Assembly (NCBI RefSeq): GCF_037975245.1
Contig: NC_092569.1
Coordinates: 23,565,668 to 23,629,667, forward strand
Direction of reading: 5' to 3'
Length of the DNA stretch: 64,000 nt
From: Apostichopus japonicus
Lineage: Eukaryota; Echinodermata; Holothuroidea; Aspidochirotida; Stichopodidae
The number at the start of each line of letters is the position of its first letter. Within the stretch, counting starts at the first letter, position 1. A program made the position numbers and the translations under genes. Of this stretch, positions 50,101 through 61,200 are shown piece after piece. The notes beneath the pieces are model-generated. The model searched no databases, was not told the DNA's origin, and saw only the letters and a program-made list of their open reading frames with translations.

Positions 50101-53100
50101 TCTGGTTGCTCATTTTCAAGCCCGAGAAGTGCCATTTCCGGTGATCTGGGGGGTATCAAAACCAAAAATTTTCTTGTACGCTCCGCGCCAACTGATGGTG
50201 GCGCTCCGCTTAGATAGTAATTCGCGCCCCCCGGGTTAGAAAATCCTGGATACGCGCCTGAAAAGCAGACTGAATTTAAGTTGTAACAGTTATTATTGTG
50301 TTTTCTTTGAAAGAGCTAATTGAAGAAATAGTGGTTCATGTCAAATGCAATATTTATAAGATTATAATTTTAAGGCCAACACTTTTCAATAAGAGAAGCG
50401 TCTTATTTATGCATCCATTTAACCTTCAAGCGCCATTTAACGTCCCATCCAACGTAAGAAAGTGTACCATAGTTCTTCGCTACATTTCAACACAATGTGA
50501 AGTTGATGAAGAAAAACGAAGAAAAGGGAACTGAAAAAAGGACCATCGGTCATTAACAAGAAAAGGTTAATCTCCAAAACACAGCAGTAAAATACATAAT
50601 CTTTGTTGCTCGTTATTATAGTCATAACCCCCCCCCCCCCCCAAATGAGATGAATCGATAAGTCCTAAACTACCATTTGAGTACATCAACAGAGAAAACT
50701 GCTGTCGTTAAATCTTTAATGAAAGAAGTTTGTAATCATTTACTCACAATCCATCCTCCTCCGTCGGTCATATTACAATAAACATTAAAAGCTGATCCAG
50801 GCCAGTTGTTCGGCTTTATCTTGTAGATTCCATTATCAATAAAGCCAGAGGTATATGCGTCTTGACAATCAACAAAATCTGTAGAAGACAAAACATACAA
50901 CCGATTGTTTGATTAGAAGTCCAATACGGGATATATTTTATTCTAAAAAAACAAATTTTTCATATTGTTTGCTTCCTTTTGTAGTTAGTCCAGAAAACAA
51001 GAGTTAATTGTGCTATTTTAAATAAAACATGAACGTCTTAATTGTGCTGAAAGATAGGGTCAGATTTGTTTATACATTAAAAGCAGGACAGTGCTCTCAA
51101 GCTAAACGAGAGTTGTACGTTCCGTTCAGAAAAGTTCTAAATCTCTTTTGAAAGAATTTCGACAAAGGCTTCTCAAAAAAAAATAAAAAATGACTTCTTT
51201 AAGTTAAAAAGACAAATGTAGAATGTTGACTTACGAGAGAATTGGAATAATGTTCCAGAGTTTCTTTCAAGGCTCACTAACTTGTAGTTGCTAAACTCAT
51301 CCCCAATTCGAAAGTTCTCGTAAGACTGTTGAAATGTAGAACCATTTGAAGTTGTAATCTCAAATATCAGTTCGTATTTGTTTTGATTGGTCAGCAAAGA
51401 TATTTTCTCATTGCCAAGGTAAAATTCGTGAGAGAAAAAGCCGAAGCCATTTTTGTAACTCTCCCAGTTACGGTTAAACTCAACCGATCCATTCTCAAAC
51501 CGACGATGAATGACCTGTCAATGAAATTGTATGGAGAACTCGTAACTTTCAGACGATTAATAATAAGTGTAGCATTACTCTACGTTAGGACAACTTTGTC
51601 CATGTGTATACCACTACCATATTTAAGTTTTTTAGGGTTTGTCGCTAGATACACACAACACGCAACAAACAACTGGATTATTAGTCTGAAGAGACCACTT
51701 CGTATAGATTACAGTCAATTATAAACACTTTTTTATTTCTAACAATAATGTACATTATAACAAGCTAATTTCAAAAGTATTTCTCCCATCAAATGTTAGT
51801 TATTTCATCGCATAAAGTAAACCAAATGGCAAAACGGGAATGACTGTACAATATTGCTCTCAGGTACATACCGTCCAACCACCGGCATCATGAGAACTGT
51901 CGCAATATACTTCGAAAGGTTCGACACAAGTGTCTGGTTTAATTAAAAAAATTCCACTTGAATTACTTAATTCACATTGATCTCGGACTTCCTTACAGTC
52001 TCTGGGGAACCCGGGTTGTTGGTAGAAGAAAATGGATGAATCTTGATTAACAAAAAAAAAATTGTAATAATAATGTTTGTGGTTTCTTCCCAACTAGGGC
52101 TCTAATACAATTAAGAGGCTAACAAGTTTGATACATAGTTGTAGTGACTGCAGTTTTATTTGGATACATTCATCACACCCTCCCCTTCTGAAGGATGTTA
52201 GTACATTACTACGTATTTTGATCTTGACAAAGCAATAGAAATATTGAAGAAACATGATATACATTATGGATTCTCTAAAACAAACTTGAAAAATATCATC
52301 AAGAACTTTTATTTTTGAGTTTACTTCAATTTTACTTTATATGTATTGTGTATTTGTACACAGGCTGAAAATTGTTTTACCAATTATATATCCAATATCT
52401 TTATAAATATAGATGTTTGAGTTTCTTATACCACTTCTAAAACAAAATTGACTAAAACATTGACTCCTATTTATAACAGTAACAAATTATTTTTAACAAA
52501 ATGTGTTACGATCGTGATTATTTTACCTGTAGTCTGCTTGGTGGTCTCGTGGTTGTTTTCTGGCTGAGCAGACTAAGTGCAAAGAGAGAAAAATTGTAAA
52601 AGACAGTTGTAATTTATCATAAAAAAAGGTATTTCTATCTCCAATAAGAACATATGAACAACAACCCAGAAGTTAAATATACAGTGTTCTTTGTTCCCAT
52701 AGTAATTTGAGGAAGAAACAAAAGTAAGAAAAATGCTAGAACATTGCAAAGTTTTTGCAAATTATTTGTAATATTTACGCAAAAAAAAGGATTATCTTAG
52801 TATATACAAGAAACTTCCCTAAAGAAAAAAAAAGCATTTAAATATTTACAAATACAGAATGAAAAATATGCAATTATTAATTAAGTCAGCAATATGGAAC
52901 TAAGGTAAAAGAAATTGATTTTTCTTTCAAACTGAAAATTAATTTTACATCTGTCAACAAATTTTGACCAACAATGTCAATACGTAGACTACGCGATTGA
53001 TGTATGCAATATAATGTACACGTTATATATTTCCTTAATACAGTATATTAATTTCTGTGAAATTAAACAGTGTCGAAAAATACTTTTACTGGTTACTTGA

Positions 53101-56100
53101 ATTATCATCCTTAATGCAAACAACTAGGGATAAATTATAAGTGCAGGCGCAGATCATGCAGTTGAAAAATTAAAAAATTAAATATATTCATCAGCATATT
53201 ATATTATAAGCCTAATTTATACCAGTCAGCTTCAACGATCTTAGGGCCACAGGAACTCGCAAAGGCATATTCCCATGTCTATAGACATGTAATTTTCTAC
53301 AGGGATTGTAGTCATGAGATAAATAAATTTACATGTTCAATATTATTTAGTTATGTGTTAAGTCTAGCTGACATTATTAAATTTTGGTTTGAAACCTAAT
53401 CTCTAAAACTTTTGACTGTCTGTTTCATTTTCCACGTAAAATACCTAAATAGAACAACTGTATATAGATCAATTTATATTTGACTGATAAAAATGGCAAC
53501 ATAGTCATCTACGCATTGGTGTAACTGACTTGTACAGCCATTTTTGAGATAATAACAGCTAAAAGTTGTCGAAAGTTTTAGACTAAATTAACGCGATTAA
53601 GGATCAACCAAAATGTTTGATGTCGCAGTAAGACTGACAAAAAAAAACTTAGTTTTTTTTTTTTCTCTCCCCATTTCAGTGCAATCTTGTATCTTTGGAC
53701 TAAACTTTTACATTATGAGATTTCGTAGCAATTAAGAACTTAAACGCCATATAAATGTACAATGGAAAGCTTCAAGTATGGATATACAGGTTATGTCAGG
53801 ACAGATTTTATGTTAGTCAATGATATCGCAAGAAATCTGACATGCCCAAAGAAAAGTTTGTACATTAAGTACGAAACTATTAAAAGAAGGGACTTTAAAA
53901 TCAAAGGTTGCTAAACGAAATAAACTCAAGAAACTCTAGAAGTTAAAGTGACTAGACTGTCTTTTGTCTTTTAATTGTGGATTTTCATTGTCGTTGTAGT
54001 GTAAGTACATAACTGAAGTAACGCTTGCTGTTTGTTGCGTATATTAAAAAAAAAACTCGTACTTTGTAAATGATTCCAGATTATTCTGTACATTGATAAA
54101 TGTCAATAAAGAACTAAAAACTAGCAAAGGAATGAATTATTATGTTCCAATGAGTTGAAAACGAAAGCGTATTTGCAAAACGTAATGGATTTCAATGCTA
54201 ACGATCGGTATCTGTAATAACTTCAAATTGTCTGAAGTAACTCGTTTACTTGAAGACAAAACAATAGATGTTAGCTGTGGAACGTAATAAAGTAAATTGA
54301 ATATGTATTTGTTTCTATTGTAGCGTGTAAAACTATTGGTACCGATTGAAAGAAGTGGTTCTTTTAAATTACCGTACGCCAAGGCAGATCAAATTTGCTT
54401 TGAAACTTAGAGCAAATCCAGAAATATTGTTTTATTCTTCACGTTTCTATAAAGATACAGGATTGGTGTCTTAAGCCTATCACGTCCGTCCAACTTTACC
54501 AATATTGTTGGAACGGTTCTACAAATGTCTCTGGTTTTAATCAAGTAAATAACGATTGGTGATAAAAGCCTTTCAGAAACTATATCTAAGTATTATATAT
54601 TTCAAAATAAAATAAAACTGTTAGCAAACTGCTTATACACTAGAGAGCCTCTGTAATAGAATGTGTAACAGTAAGTTGGCCTGACGTTTCGATCCTAGTA
54701 TCTTCTTCAGAGGCTAAATGACAAGTACAGTAACAGAAGGGACAAAAGCACGCACAGAAAACAGACAGGTTAATGAGCACGGTGAACACAATGAGATAGA
54801 TGAAAGGGGATTATAAGTGGACAATGGATGGTGAGAAGAAAGCAACAGGGAAAGAGGAGAGGTGGGAGATAAACAGTGGAGGAACAAAGAGAGGATTAAA
54901 GGAACAGGGTAGGGAATAAACTGGAGAGGGACAAAGACAGAAAGGTGTGGAGAAAAAAAGAGGGGAAGAGAGCTATGGGAGGATGAGTGAAAGGGGGGGG
55001 GGACAAGGGGAGAAGGAGTGGGGGACAGAAGAAACGTTAGTCATGTCCTTCCTGAATGTTCAGCCCATGAGGTTGAATGGTGCGAAGGCGTTGCATCTAG
55101 AGCCTCTCTCTGCTGATTTGTACTAGGTCAGGGCGGCTACCTAAGGATTCAATCCCCTGTAGGGACATGTCGTTAATGGTATGGTTGTCGTTAATTTATG
55201 GAAATATACCATTAACATGTCGTTAATGGTATATTTCCATAAAAAATCGCTAATTTCGTTTTAATATAGAAAAAGAGAGGTATGTAATGCAATGATTAAA
55301 CTTCTTCTAGACAATTTTTTGCGCACGATACTTTTAATGTGTAAACATGCTTGTGTTGATCTTTGTAGAAAAATCCTTCTTATTGGTTATTAGTTTGGAA
55401 GGAGCTTCTCTTTACCGTTCAAACTCGTCGTTTTCATACATCCTCGGTTACCAAATATTTTTCAAGCTGTTAGTAAATATTTCATGATATTCTAAGTTGT
55501 ATAAAGGATGCTACATTTACCATTAAAGGAAAGAGAGTAAATTATTACTAATTGGTGATTTGGCAAATTTATTCCACTTTTAATAGGAGAACTGAGGGCT
55601 AGAAAACTATTTCAAACATATCGGGTTCTTTAAGACCACATTTAAATACTTTGCACGATTTGTTGCTTTCTTATTTAGCATACCCAAATATATTCAGTTG
55701 GTTAAGGAGAGCATAATGTACTATTAACAATAACTTAACTGTTATATATTTTTCTTCTAAAATATATTAGTGAAACGTTTGCTATATCTGTTTTGGTAAA
55801 TATAGATGTTTTAATAACTTATTAAAACGTTAGTGCTGCTTGCCACGTTTCAACGCGAAAGCACCGTGTGGAATGTTTTCATATCAACCAGTACTATTTT
55901 CTTCTCGTGGCATTAAGACTTGTTTTAAGTATTTCTAGTAACTTATGGTGTATCTAAAGTAGTTATAAATTTTATTTAAATGCAAGATAAAATAGGCTGG
56001 ACATTTGCATCTGATTTTTTCACTGCATTAAAAAGCAAATGTCCTAACAGTCAGCATTTGTGATTTAAGATTTAAATATGGAAAAATATTTATAAATATT

Positions 56101-56347
56101 AGTTAAAAATATTTCCATATTCATTAAAAATGATGAAGACGTCAGAAATAGCTTTTTGCAAAGCAGGGACATCTGTTAAAAGTTTCAATCAAGTTTTTAC
56201 CACCTTTTATACGACTTTAATAATTTAATAATTTCGTACAAACCATGTCAGATATTCAGGACTCACCGTTAACTGCAACAAAAGCGAACCTGTTATCCAA
56301 AACAATATTTGGAAATGAACTCTCTGCTCAAGAGTCATAATCTTCAT
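41105..56347 (-). CDS. Secreted protein with one and a half fibrinogen domains, gene C, seven exons
   Basis: Proposed coding exons (minus strand): 56267-56347, 52527-52563, 51872-52041, 51235-51514, 50748-50878, 42275-42539, 41105-41373; total 1233 nt, 410 aa. Phases fit at every junction and all introns are GT-AG. Exon 1 (81 nt) is a signal peptide (MKIMTLEQRVHF, then ILFWITGSLLL). Exon 2 is a 37-nt Thr/Asn-rich linker. Residues about 45-189 are the first half of a FReD (FPRDCKEV, AGGWT|VIHRRFENGS, HEFYLGNEKISLLT) with no C-terminal ligand lobe. Residues about 190-410 are a complete FReD (FVDCQDAY, GGGWI|VVQRRVDGS, STYDRDNDPWSGNCA, AWWYNECAASNFNG, IQFTEMKIRP). Intron 5 is 8.2 kb because of nested transposons. 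Alternatively the half FReD could belong to a separate gene. The donor after 42275 (GTTTGT) is weak. Confidence 0.65.
43149..43272 (+). other. 124-nt uninterrupted polypurine tract
   Basis: Every base from 43149 to 43272 is A or G. Such tracts can form triplex (H-DNA) structures. In the sense direction of gene C (minus strand) it is a polypyrimidine tract of the same length. The Lys/Arg/Glu-rich open frame across it is a composition artefact. Confidence 0.9.
43640..43757 (+). promoter_or_regulatory. CpG-promoter-like segment of the transposon-borne gene
   Basis: GATTGG (inverted CCAAT box, 43645-43650), a perfect CRE palindrome TGACGTCA (43661-43668), a second ATTGG (43687-43691) and the palindrome TGGTTATAACCA lie within 60 bp. 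GGCAGAC|GTAAGT at 43751-43763 then gives a strong donor, fitting a non-coding first exon ending at 43757. Transcription start not determined. Confidence 0.45.
44889..47258 (+). pseudogene. Broken SAMD3-like gene inside the CACTA-like element
   Basis: Three recognisable exons: 44889-45053 (ILQDFEQMYGDQVANNFLMK, donor GTATGT), 46300-46418 (MYGLFALVHLLPSFNTRKSG, donor GTAAGT) and 46930-47258 (IGTNVEEYARKSQLSSK, stop, PHLLAIGSNVTDLQQFF, shift, VVLDGVALPVSRQACG and later KVHYVFNVAYAVQLTDFYTF). The pattern LLHLLPP, then ILAVGS, then VHYVFN...YTFIQT...YGI is that of the C-terminal region of SAMD3-like (sterile alpha motif) proteins often seen near fish transposons. An in-frame TAG at 46981 and a frameshift at the T run near 47030 disable it. 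Upstream exons not found. AATAAA at 48379 may be its polyadenylation signal. Confidence 0.6.
48840..49063. mobile_element. hAT-family terminal fragment, homologous to 50110-50260
   Basis: It shares with 50110-50230 the stretches GAAGTG-CATTTCC-G-GATCTGGG, CCAAAA-TTT-TTGTACGCT, and GCGCCAACT-ATGGTGGCGCT followed by CGCTTAGATAGT. It ends in CTACACGCCTG, similar to the CGCGCCTG terminus at 50260. Therefore two copies of one family are stacked here; which internal boundaries belong to which copy is unresolved. Confidence 0.5.
49167..49581. mobile_element. 415-bp non-autonomous hAT element with 8-bp target duplication
   Basis: The left end CAAAGGCGTAGG and the right end CCTACGCCTATG are inverted repeats with one mismatch. 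TGTGTAGT flanks both sides exactly (49159-49166 and 49582-49589). Eight-base duplications and CA-GGCGTAG-type ends are hallmarks of the hAT superfamily. GGGGGCT near the left end is mirrored by GCTGCAGCCCCG-type sequence near the right. No coding capacity. Confidence 0.75.
54668..55242. repeat. Dispersed repeat with purine-rich body and terminal hairpin, intron 1 of gene C
   Basis: It starts with GCCTGACGTTTCGATCCTAG and CTTCTTCAGAGGC (about 54679-54715), a motif common at the ends of dispersed repeats. A strongly A/G-rich stretch follows (about 54820-55030), then a perfect hairpin at 55196-55242 with 21-bp arms and a 5-nt loop. ACATGTCGTTAATGGTAT occurs at about 55165 and again at 55215, so the hairpin looks derived from a local duplication. 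Outer limits uncertain. Confidence 0.5.
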
Positions 56348-58016
56348 TGTGAAAAGCGTTGTTGTTCTGTCGTTCGTCTTCAGTCGACTGATGGAATTTC
56401 TTCAAACAAGAATTGGCATTGTCAAGAAAAGAAAATATGTACGGAAGAACACATTGTCACTTTATGGAAATAAGATGTAGCATGGTGAGAATGTGTAATT
56501 CCATAGAGTTTCTTTATAGGGATGGTCATTACCAACGTCCGTCGAAATAGAAGGAAATTGTTGTCAGAACCCGGACACAAACGCAATCACGTGATCTTTG
56601 GCTAAATTCGCACTGACTATATACATGGGGCGTGCCTTGACTAAGAGAAATATCATCGAATAATAATTGTAGCATTAAGAGAAATGATAACTACGGTGTC
56701 TTTAATTGTCCGTTCAACTTAACAAGAAAGCAATTTGTTCAATAATAAGTAGTTCTAAGTGCATGTATGATTATGTTATCTTGTACTAAAATATATTCTA
56801 GATTTTCGAAATGCCGCCAGCATGAGTATAAGGGTGGACAGTTCAAGACTATGCGTGAGAGTACAAGAAATTATAATTGGATACGATCAGGAGAACAGAC
56901 TCACTACAAGTTTGACTAAAAGTCAGGTTTGCAACTATTCTTGATATCTTAAAACCATTTACAAATATACATAAATACAACAAATATTGTTAAACTTGAT
57001 ACTGCAAAGTAGAATAAAATGTGGTAAATATACGGCTGTTGTATGTATTGCATTCTATTAACATCGCGTTGTTTATAATGTGATATGGAAATTATAGCCA
57101 AACGTGTATTTTGACCATATGTTAACTGAGTGAAAACGTCGATATCCCATTACTTCAATGTAGGAAATAATAACCATCCAAACTGTTTTATTTTCAATTC
57201 ACGCCATCGATCCATCTTGCCTGCTGCTTTCTTTTTTAATTGCTTTTACCATTAAATATCTCCGAGAAGTGATTGTTTTCTTTTTTTCTAGAAGAAAATA
57301 CAGAAAATTGTTATCATAACAACCTTCTTGCAATCAATATTCACATCCGTAATATCCTGTTTGATATCGAAACCTTTAATCAGAGTCCTTTATGTCGAAT
57401 CAATTCTCTGTAAGCCTTATCATAACAATACTTATATGTGTATGATACTGTGATGGCCTACGGTGTCACTTACTAATGATTTTAACGACAGATAATGTAG
57501 CTCTTGGTTGTATTCACTAAACAATTATCTAATATATATATATTAATAGGAACGCGTATATATAGCGAAAGATGTATCCATATAAAAATATGTACTTGTG
57601 AAAATGTGAAACAAGACGTCTTGTGTTGCCTTAAAGTTTACTTATAAAACTTGAATCATGTGTTATATGCTAATAGTTTTGGTCAATAAAAATTTGAAAT
57701 GTAAATCTATTAATCTGATGTATCTCACTTTTACTTTTTATTGATTGGGAGCAGCTTGTGAGATTTTATATAAACTTCAAGGTTTAGACTTCAATATTAA
57801 CATAACATTATCATGCGGCAGGCTGTTTAAGTGGCTGATTTAAACCTGTGTTAATTGACTGACCATTGTTAAGTAACACTACAACTATTAAACTTCTCAG
57901 GATATCATTTCGACGACGCGAAGACTAGCAGATGCTCACCACAAAAGGATACTATTCATCTGATATTGTGAAAATAAATTATCGTTTATTTAAGGCAATT
58001 TTCCATACAAGAGAAA
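56348..58016. promoter_or_regulatory. Divergent intergenic region between gene C and the EGF-FReD gene
   Basis: The inferred start codons of gene C (56347, minus) and of the plus-strand gene (58017) point away from each other across about 1.67 kb without any coding sequence, so promoters of both should lie here. I see no decisive core element; TATA-like strings are frequent because the region is AT-rich. Confidence 0.35.
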
Positions 58017-58087
58017 ATGAAGCATCTCCCGTCTACAACATTTACAATTTTGGTATTCATTTTGGCGATAGCCATCTTTACCAAATG
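58017..58087 (+). CDS. Candidate signal-peptide exon of the plus-strand EGF-FReD gene
   Basis: ATG at 58017 (context AAAATGA) opens MKHLPSTTFTILVFILAIAI followed by FTK and a donor ATG|GTGAGT at 58087/58088. A basic start, long hydrophobic core and immediate splice donor match the first-exon layout of genes A-C. The exon is 71 nt, ending in phase 2, so it cannot join the exon at 62857 directly without a stop: at least one exon of length 1 mod 3 must lie between. A possible one starts after TTGCAG at 59257 but lacks a convincing donor. Linkage to the 62857 exon is inferred from order and strand. Confidence 0.45.
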
Positions 58088-58155
58088 GTGAGTAGGTCTG
58101 CTTCCTATTTTTGAAGAGCTTTACCAAGAGTATCATATGTGGCTATGGGTGAAAT

Positions 58156-58266
58156 AGCCAGTGGTCAATCCGGATTGTCCGAGTGGTGATCTAGCCAGTG
58201 GTCAATCTGGATTGTCCGAGTGGTGATCTAGCCAGTGGTCAATCCGGTATTGTCCGAGGTATCAGA
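58156..58266. repeat. 37-bp minisatellite, about three units
   Basis: A 37-bp unit beginning AGCCAGTGGTCAATCCGGAT and containing TTGTCCGAGTGGTGATCT is repeated from 58156, 58193 and 58230, the last copy diverging at its end. It lies just inside the first intron of the plus-strand gene. Confidence 0.85.
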
Positions 58267-61200
58267 TCAACAGAGAGACCTCCTGTAGCATCCATATCAT
58301 CAAAACCTTTCTTTAGACAGCTTAAGCATTGCTTACAAGTTTTACTCTATGGTATGGTGAGCACCTAGGAGAACGGCGGGGTGGGGTGAGGTTGGGGGAG
58401 GTAGGTGTGGGAGGGCTGCACATAATGATACCCAGACACAAATTTACCAAACAAACGGACGAACGAACATGAGAGTTAATCTACTGAGCTAAACTTAAAA
58501 TATGTGATAAATGCTAATCATAACCCTAGGTTTAGTTAGTCCTTTAGTTCAGGTCATGACGATTCAATTTCATTACGTTTAAGATAGAAAGAAAAAATTA
58601 AATGCACTACAATGTTGAGAGCGACAAAGTTGTCAAGTGGGCTAACTTTAGATTAGGATGCGCCCCAAAGCTTGTATCATGAAATCAAACTTTAAATAGA
58701 ATAATTTAGTTATGTTAATTATAATTAAAAGCACTGTTGTTCCAGATTATGTCACAAAAATACAATATGTTCACTTAGGACCTATACTAAAAGTAATGCC
58801 GCGCAATTAGTGTTAAATTGGAAACCAGGCTGTATCGTCAGTCCGGCAAAGCGTCTTCATTTCTAACTAGTTTTGAAAGTCAAACCCCGCCGCCAGGTAC
58901 TTTTTCGAATCAATGCAGATAGTACAATTACAAAAATCCCATATAAGTACAAGTTATTTCAAACTAAGTAGCACATTTTATGTTGAAAGCGATCGTTAAT
59001 GTGAAACAATAACCTTAAAAGCTCCAATCTTAGCAGAGTACTATAGCAAGAGAAAATAACAAAGTGTGTATCAGTCCTATAAAATTTAATATGAGAAATG
59101 TCAAAACTTCTAAATTACATATGATATTGGAATAACATCGTCCCCAGAGTGATAGAATTTCACACAAGTTTGGTTCAATTTGTTTAAATTAGTAAAAGAC
59201 AAGCGTAATATAAGTTCCGAAAATGTTAGCACATTTCTATAATATTGTTGGTTGCAGGAAAAGTGTACTGCCGAGGCATATTACGATTTTTAAGTTTGTC
59301 AAGAGCCCTGGTTTGGTCCAGGACGATAAGCCGCTTGAAAGTGCCGCATTTTACATAGTAGGATACAAACATGCTATCTTCATGATTGGTATAATGTGAA
59401 TAGAGCTATATATGTCAAGAATTACTTCCCCGAAGGGCTAAGAGAATTTCGGATTTAATGTTTCTTCACATACAATATTGGAGACATATTTCAAGTCTAA
59501 ATATGACATGGTTGAGTCACACTCCTTAATTTTTTCGTTTTTTCCTTATTTATTACATTATTTATTTACTGTAATAAGCAGGGTTTTTGAAAAATGCTTT
59601 GATCTAAGATAAGGAAGTACTTAACACGACCTAATGATGGCATATGGGGGTTTCATTATCAACATTGTAAATATTCTACCTTGCATATATATGAAGGAAA
59701 ATACAATGATACAGTGAATGGATTCAGATACTAGTGGCAATATGATAATATAGATTTACAAAATGACAACTTCCAGTCACAAACTATTCTAAGATCTCTT
59801 ATACAGATAAACCGAAGCTGATTGTAGAAATTGTGGCATGTCTTGTGATAATTTTTTGTTTTAAACAGTAAGGAATGAAAACGTCAGTCATTTTTGTCTC
59901 TTTTTTGTCTCGGAAACAGCGGATAAGTCAGCAGTTCTTGGTCATTTTGAATGCATCTCTATCAGACAAAAACCTCTATACTTCCATCCTCAAAAGGGTA
60001 AATAAACCACTGTTCTTTCAATGCGAACGTTATAAAGTTTCTGCTTCAATTTAAGTTTATCTTTTTAACCAATGCTTTATTGAAATATATGTCCATATGA
60101 ACTATATTTCATGGATGAAATTATTTCCAAGCAATTATGTAAAATTGACCAATTGTTATTTCAGTCCAACATTCCGAGTCACTTTAAAACTATTCGTAAG
60201 TGAGGACTATTGCTCTAGCTAAATTGTCATTTTCGCCCTTGCCCAACAGGTCCTCTACGGTACCCCCCCCCCCTCCCCCTCCCCAAAAGTATCCTTTTTC
60301 ATATAATATTACTATGGGAATACATTCATATGCATGTGAATACTCTCCGGTAAGGGAATTGTGTTTTACTTACCAAAGGTTATAAATATTATGAACTTTT
60401 AGAGAAAGCCGATAATTTTTATCATGGTGTACAACCTATACAATTTTCTATTATAATAAATCATATCAGTCTTTCTTTGTACATATCAAACATTGGACTT
60501 AATTTGTTGATACTCCTTAATTGAATAGCTGTTCTGTTTAAATTGTTAATATTTTTACTTGGCGTAATATCCTTTTTTTCTCTTTGTTTGTATGTAAAGT
60601 ATTGGACACATATATGATAACCTGTTTATTTCCACCCTGTACTGGTCGAACATCATCGTACAACATGACATAACAGCTTATGACAAACAAAGTGTTAACA
60701 GAAAATTCTCTCTTCAATTCAATGCATTCTAATTAGCTTTTACATTTTACCTTGTTACATGACATAGCTTGAACGATTTATTTCGATGCTGAGTCAGTTC
60801 AAAAGTCATGAAAAAAATTATAGGGTTTTATTGTTAAGATCACTTTTCCTGTGTTGTTGATTCTCATGTGCATTATGTGTAATTCGCTTTCCTAATAAGG
60901 ACGTCGATATTTTGATGAGGTTTCAAGTATCGTGTAATATATTAGACACTGCGACAATCAATTTTAAAACCACCTGGCAGGTTGTAAAAGTACAATGGTA
61001 CAGGCACTAGTTTACATGAGCCTGCAAATGATTTACAAACAGTTTTTCTCGACATAATGGAAATTCTAAAACGATAACAAACGCTGCAGTCGTTTTCCGG
61101 CCTGTGAAGATTTTACAACAACCGAAACAGTCATTCTATGAAATGTTAGTCTATAACTTTCGTGATCACGATTCTGTATTTCAAGTTCAAGTTTAAATAC

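Larger units (their letters stand above)
43103..50260. mobile_element. hAT-like outer element, 7.16 kb, filled with nested insertions
   Basis: The left end CAGGTGCGTATCCAGG (43103) mirrors the right end CCTGGATACGCGCCTG (to 50260). AAAAGCAG occurs at 43098-43105 and again right after the right end (50261-50268), so a target duplication of 5-8 bp is likely; because CAG is shared between the repeat and the left terminus, its exact extent is ambiguous. After subtracting the inner elements about 1.5 kb of own sequence remains, with GC-rich subterminal GGGCGCG runs and the polypurine tract. No transposase recognised. It lies wholly within intron 5 of gene C. Confidence 0.5.

Noticed and set aside
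54679..54720. Possible hammerhead-ribozyme-like core (CTGAAGA ... GAAAC on the minus strand)
   Set aside because: An extra base lies between the CTGAAGA box and stem II and the closing stems are not convincing, so the catalytic fold is not supported.
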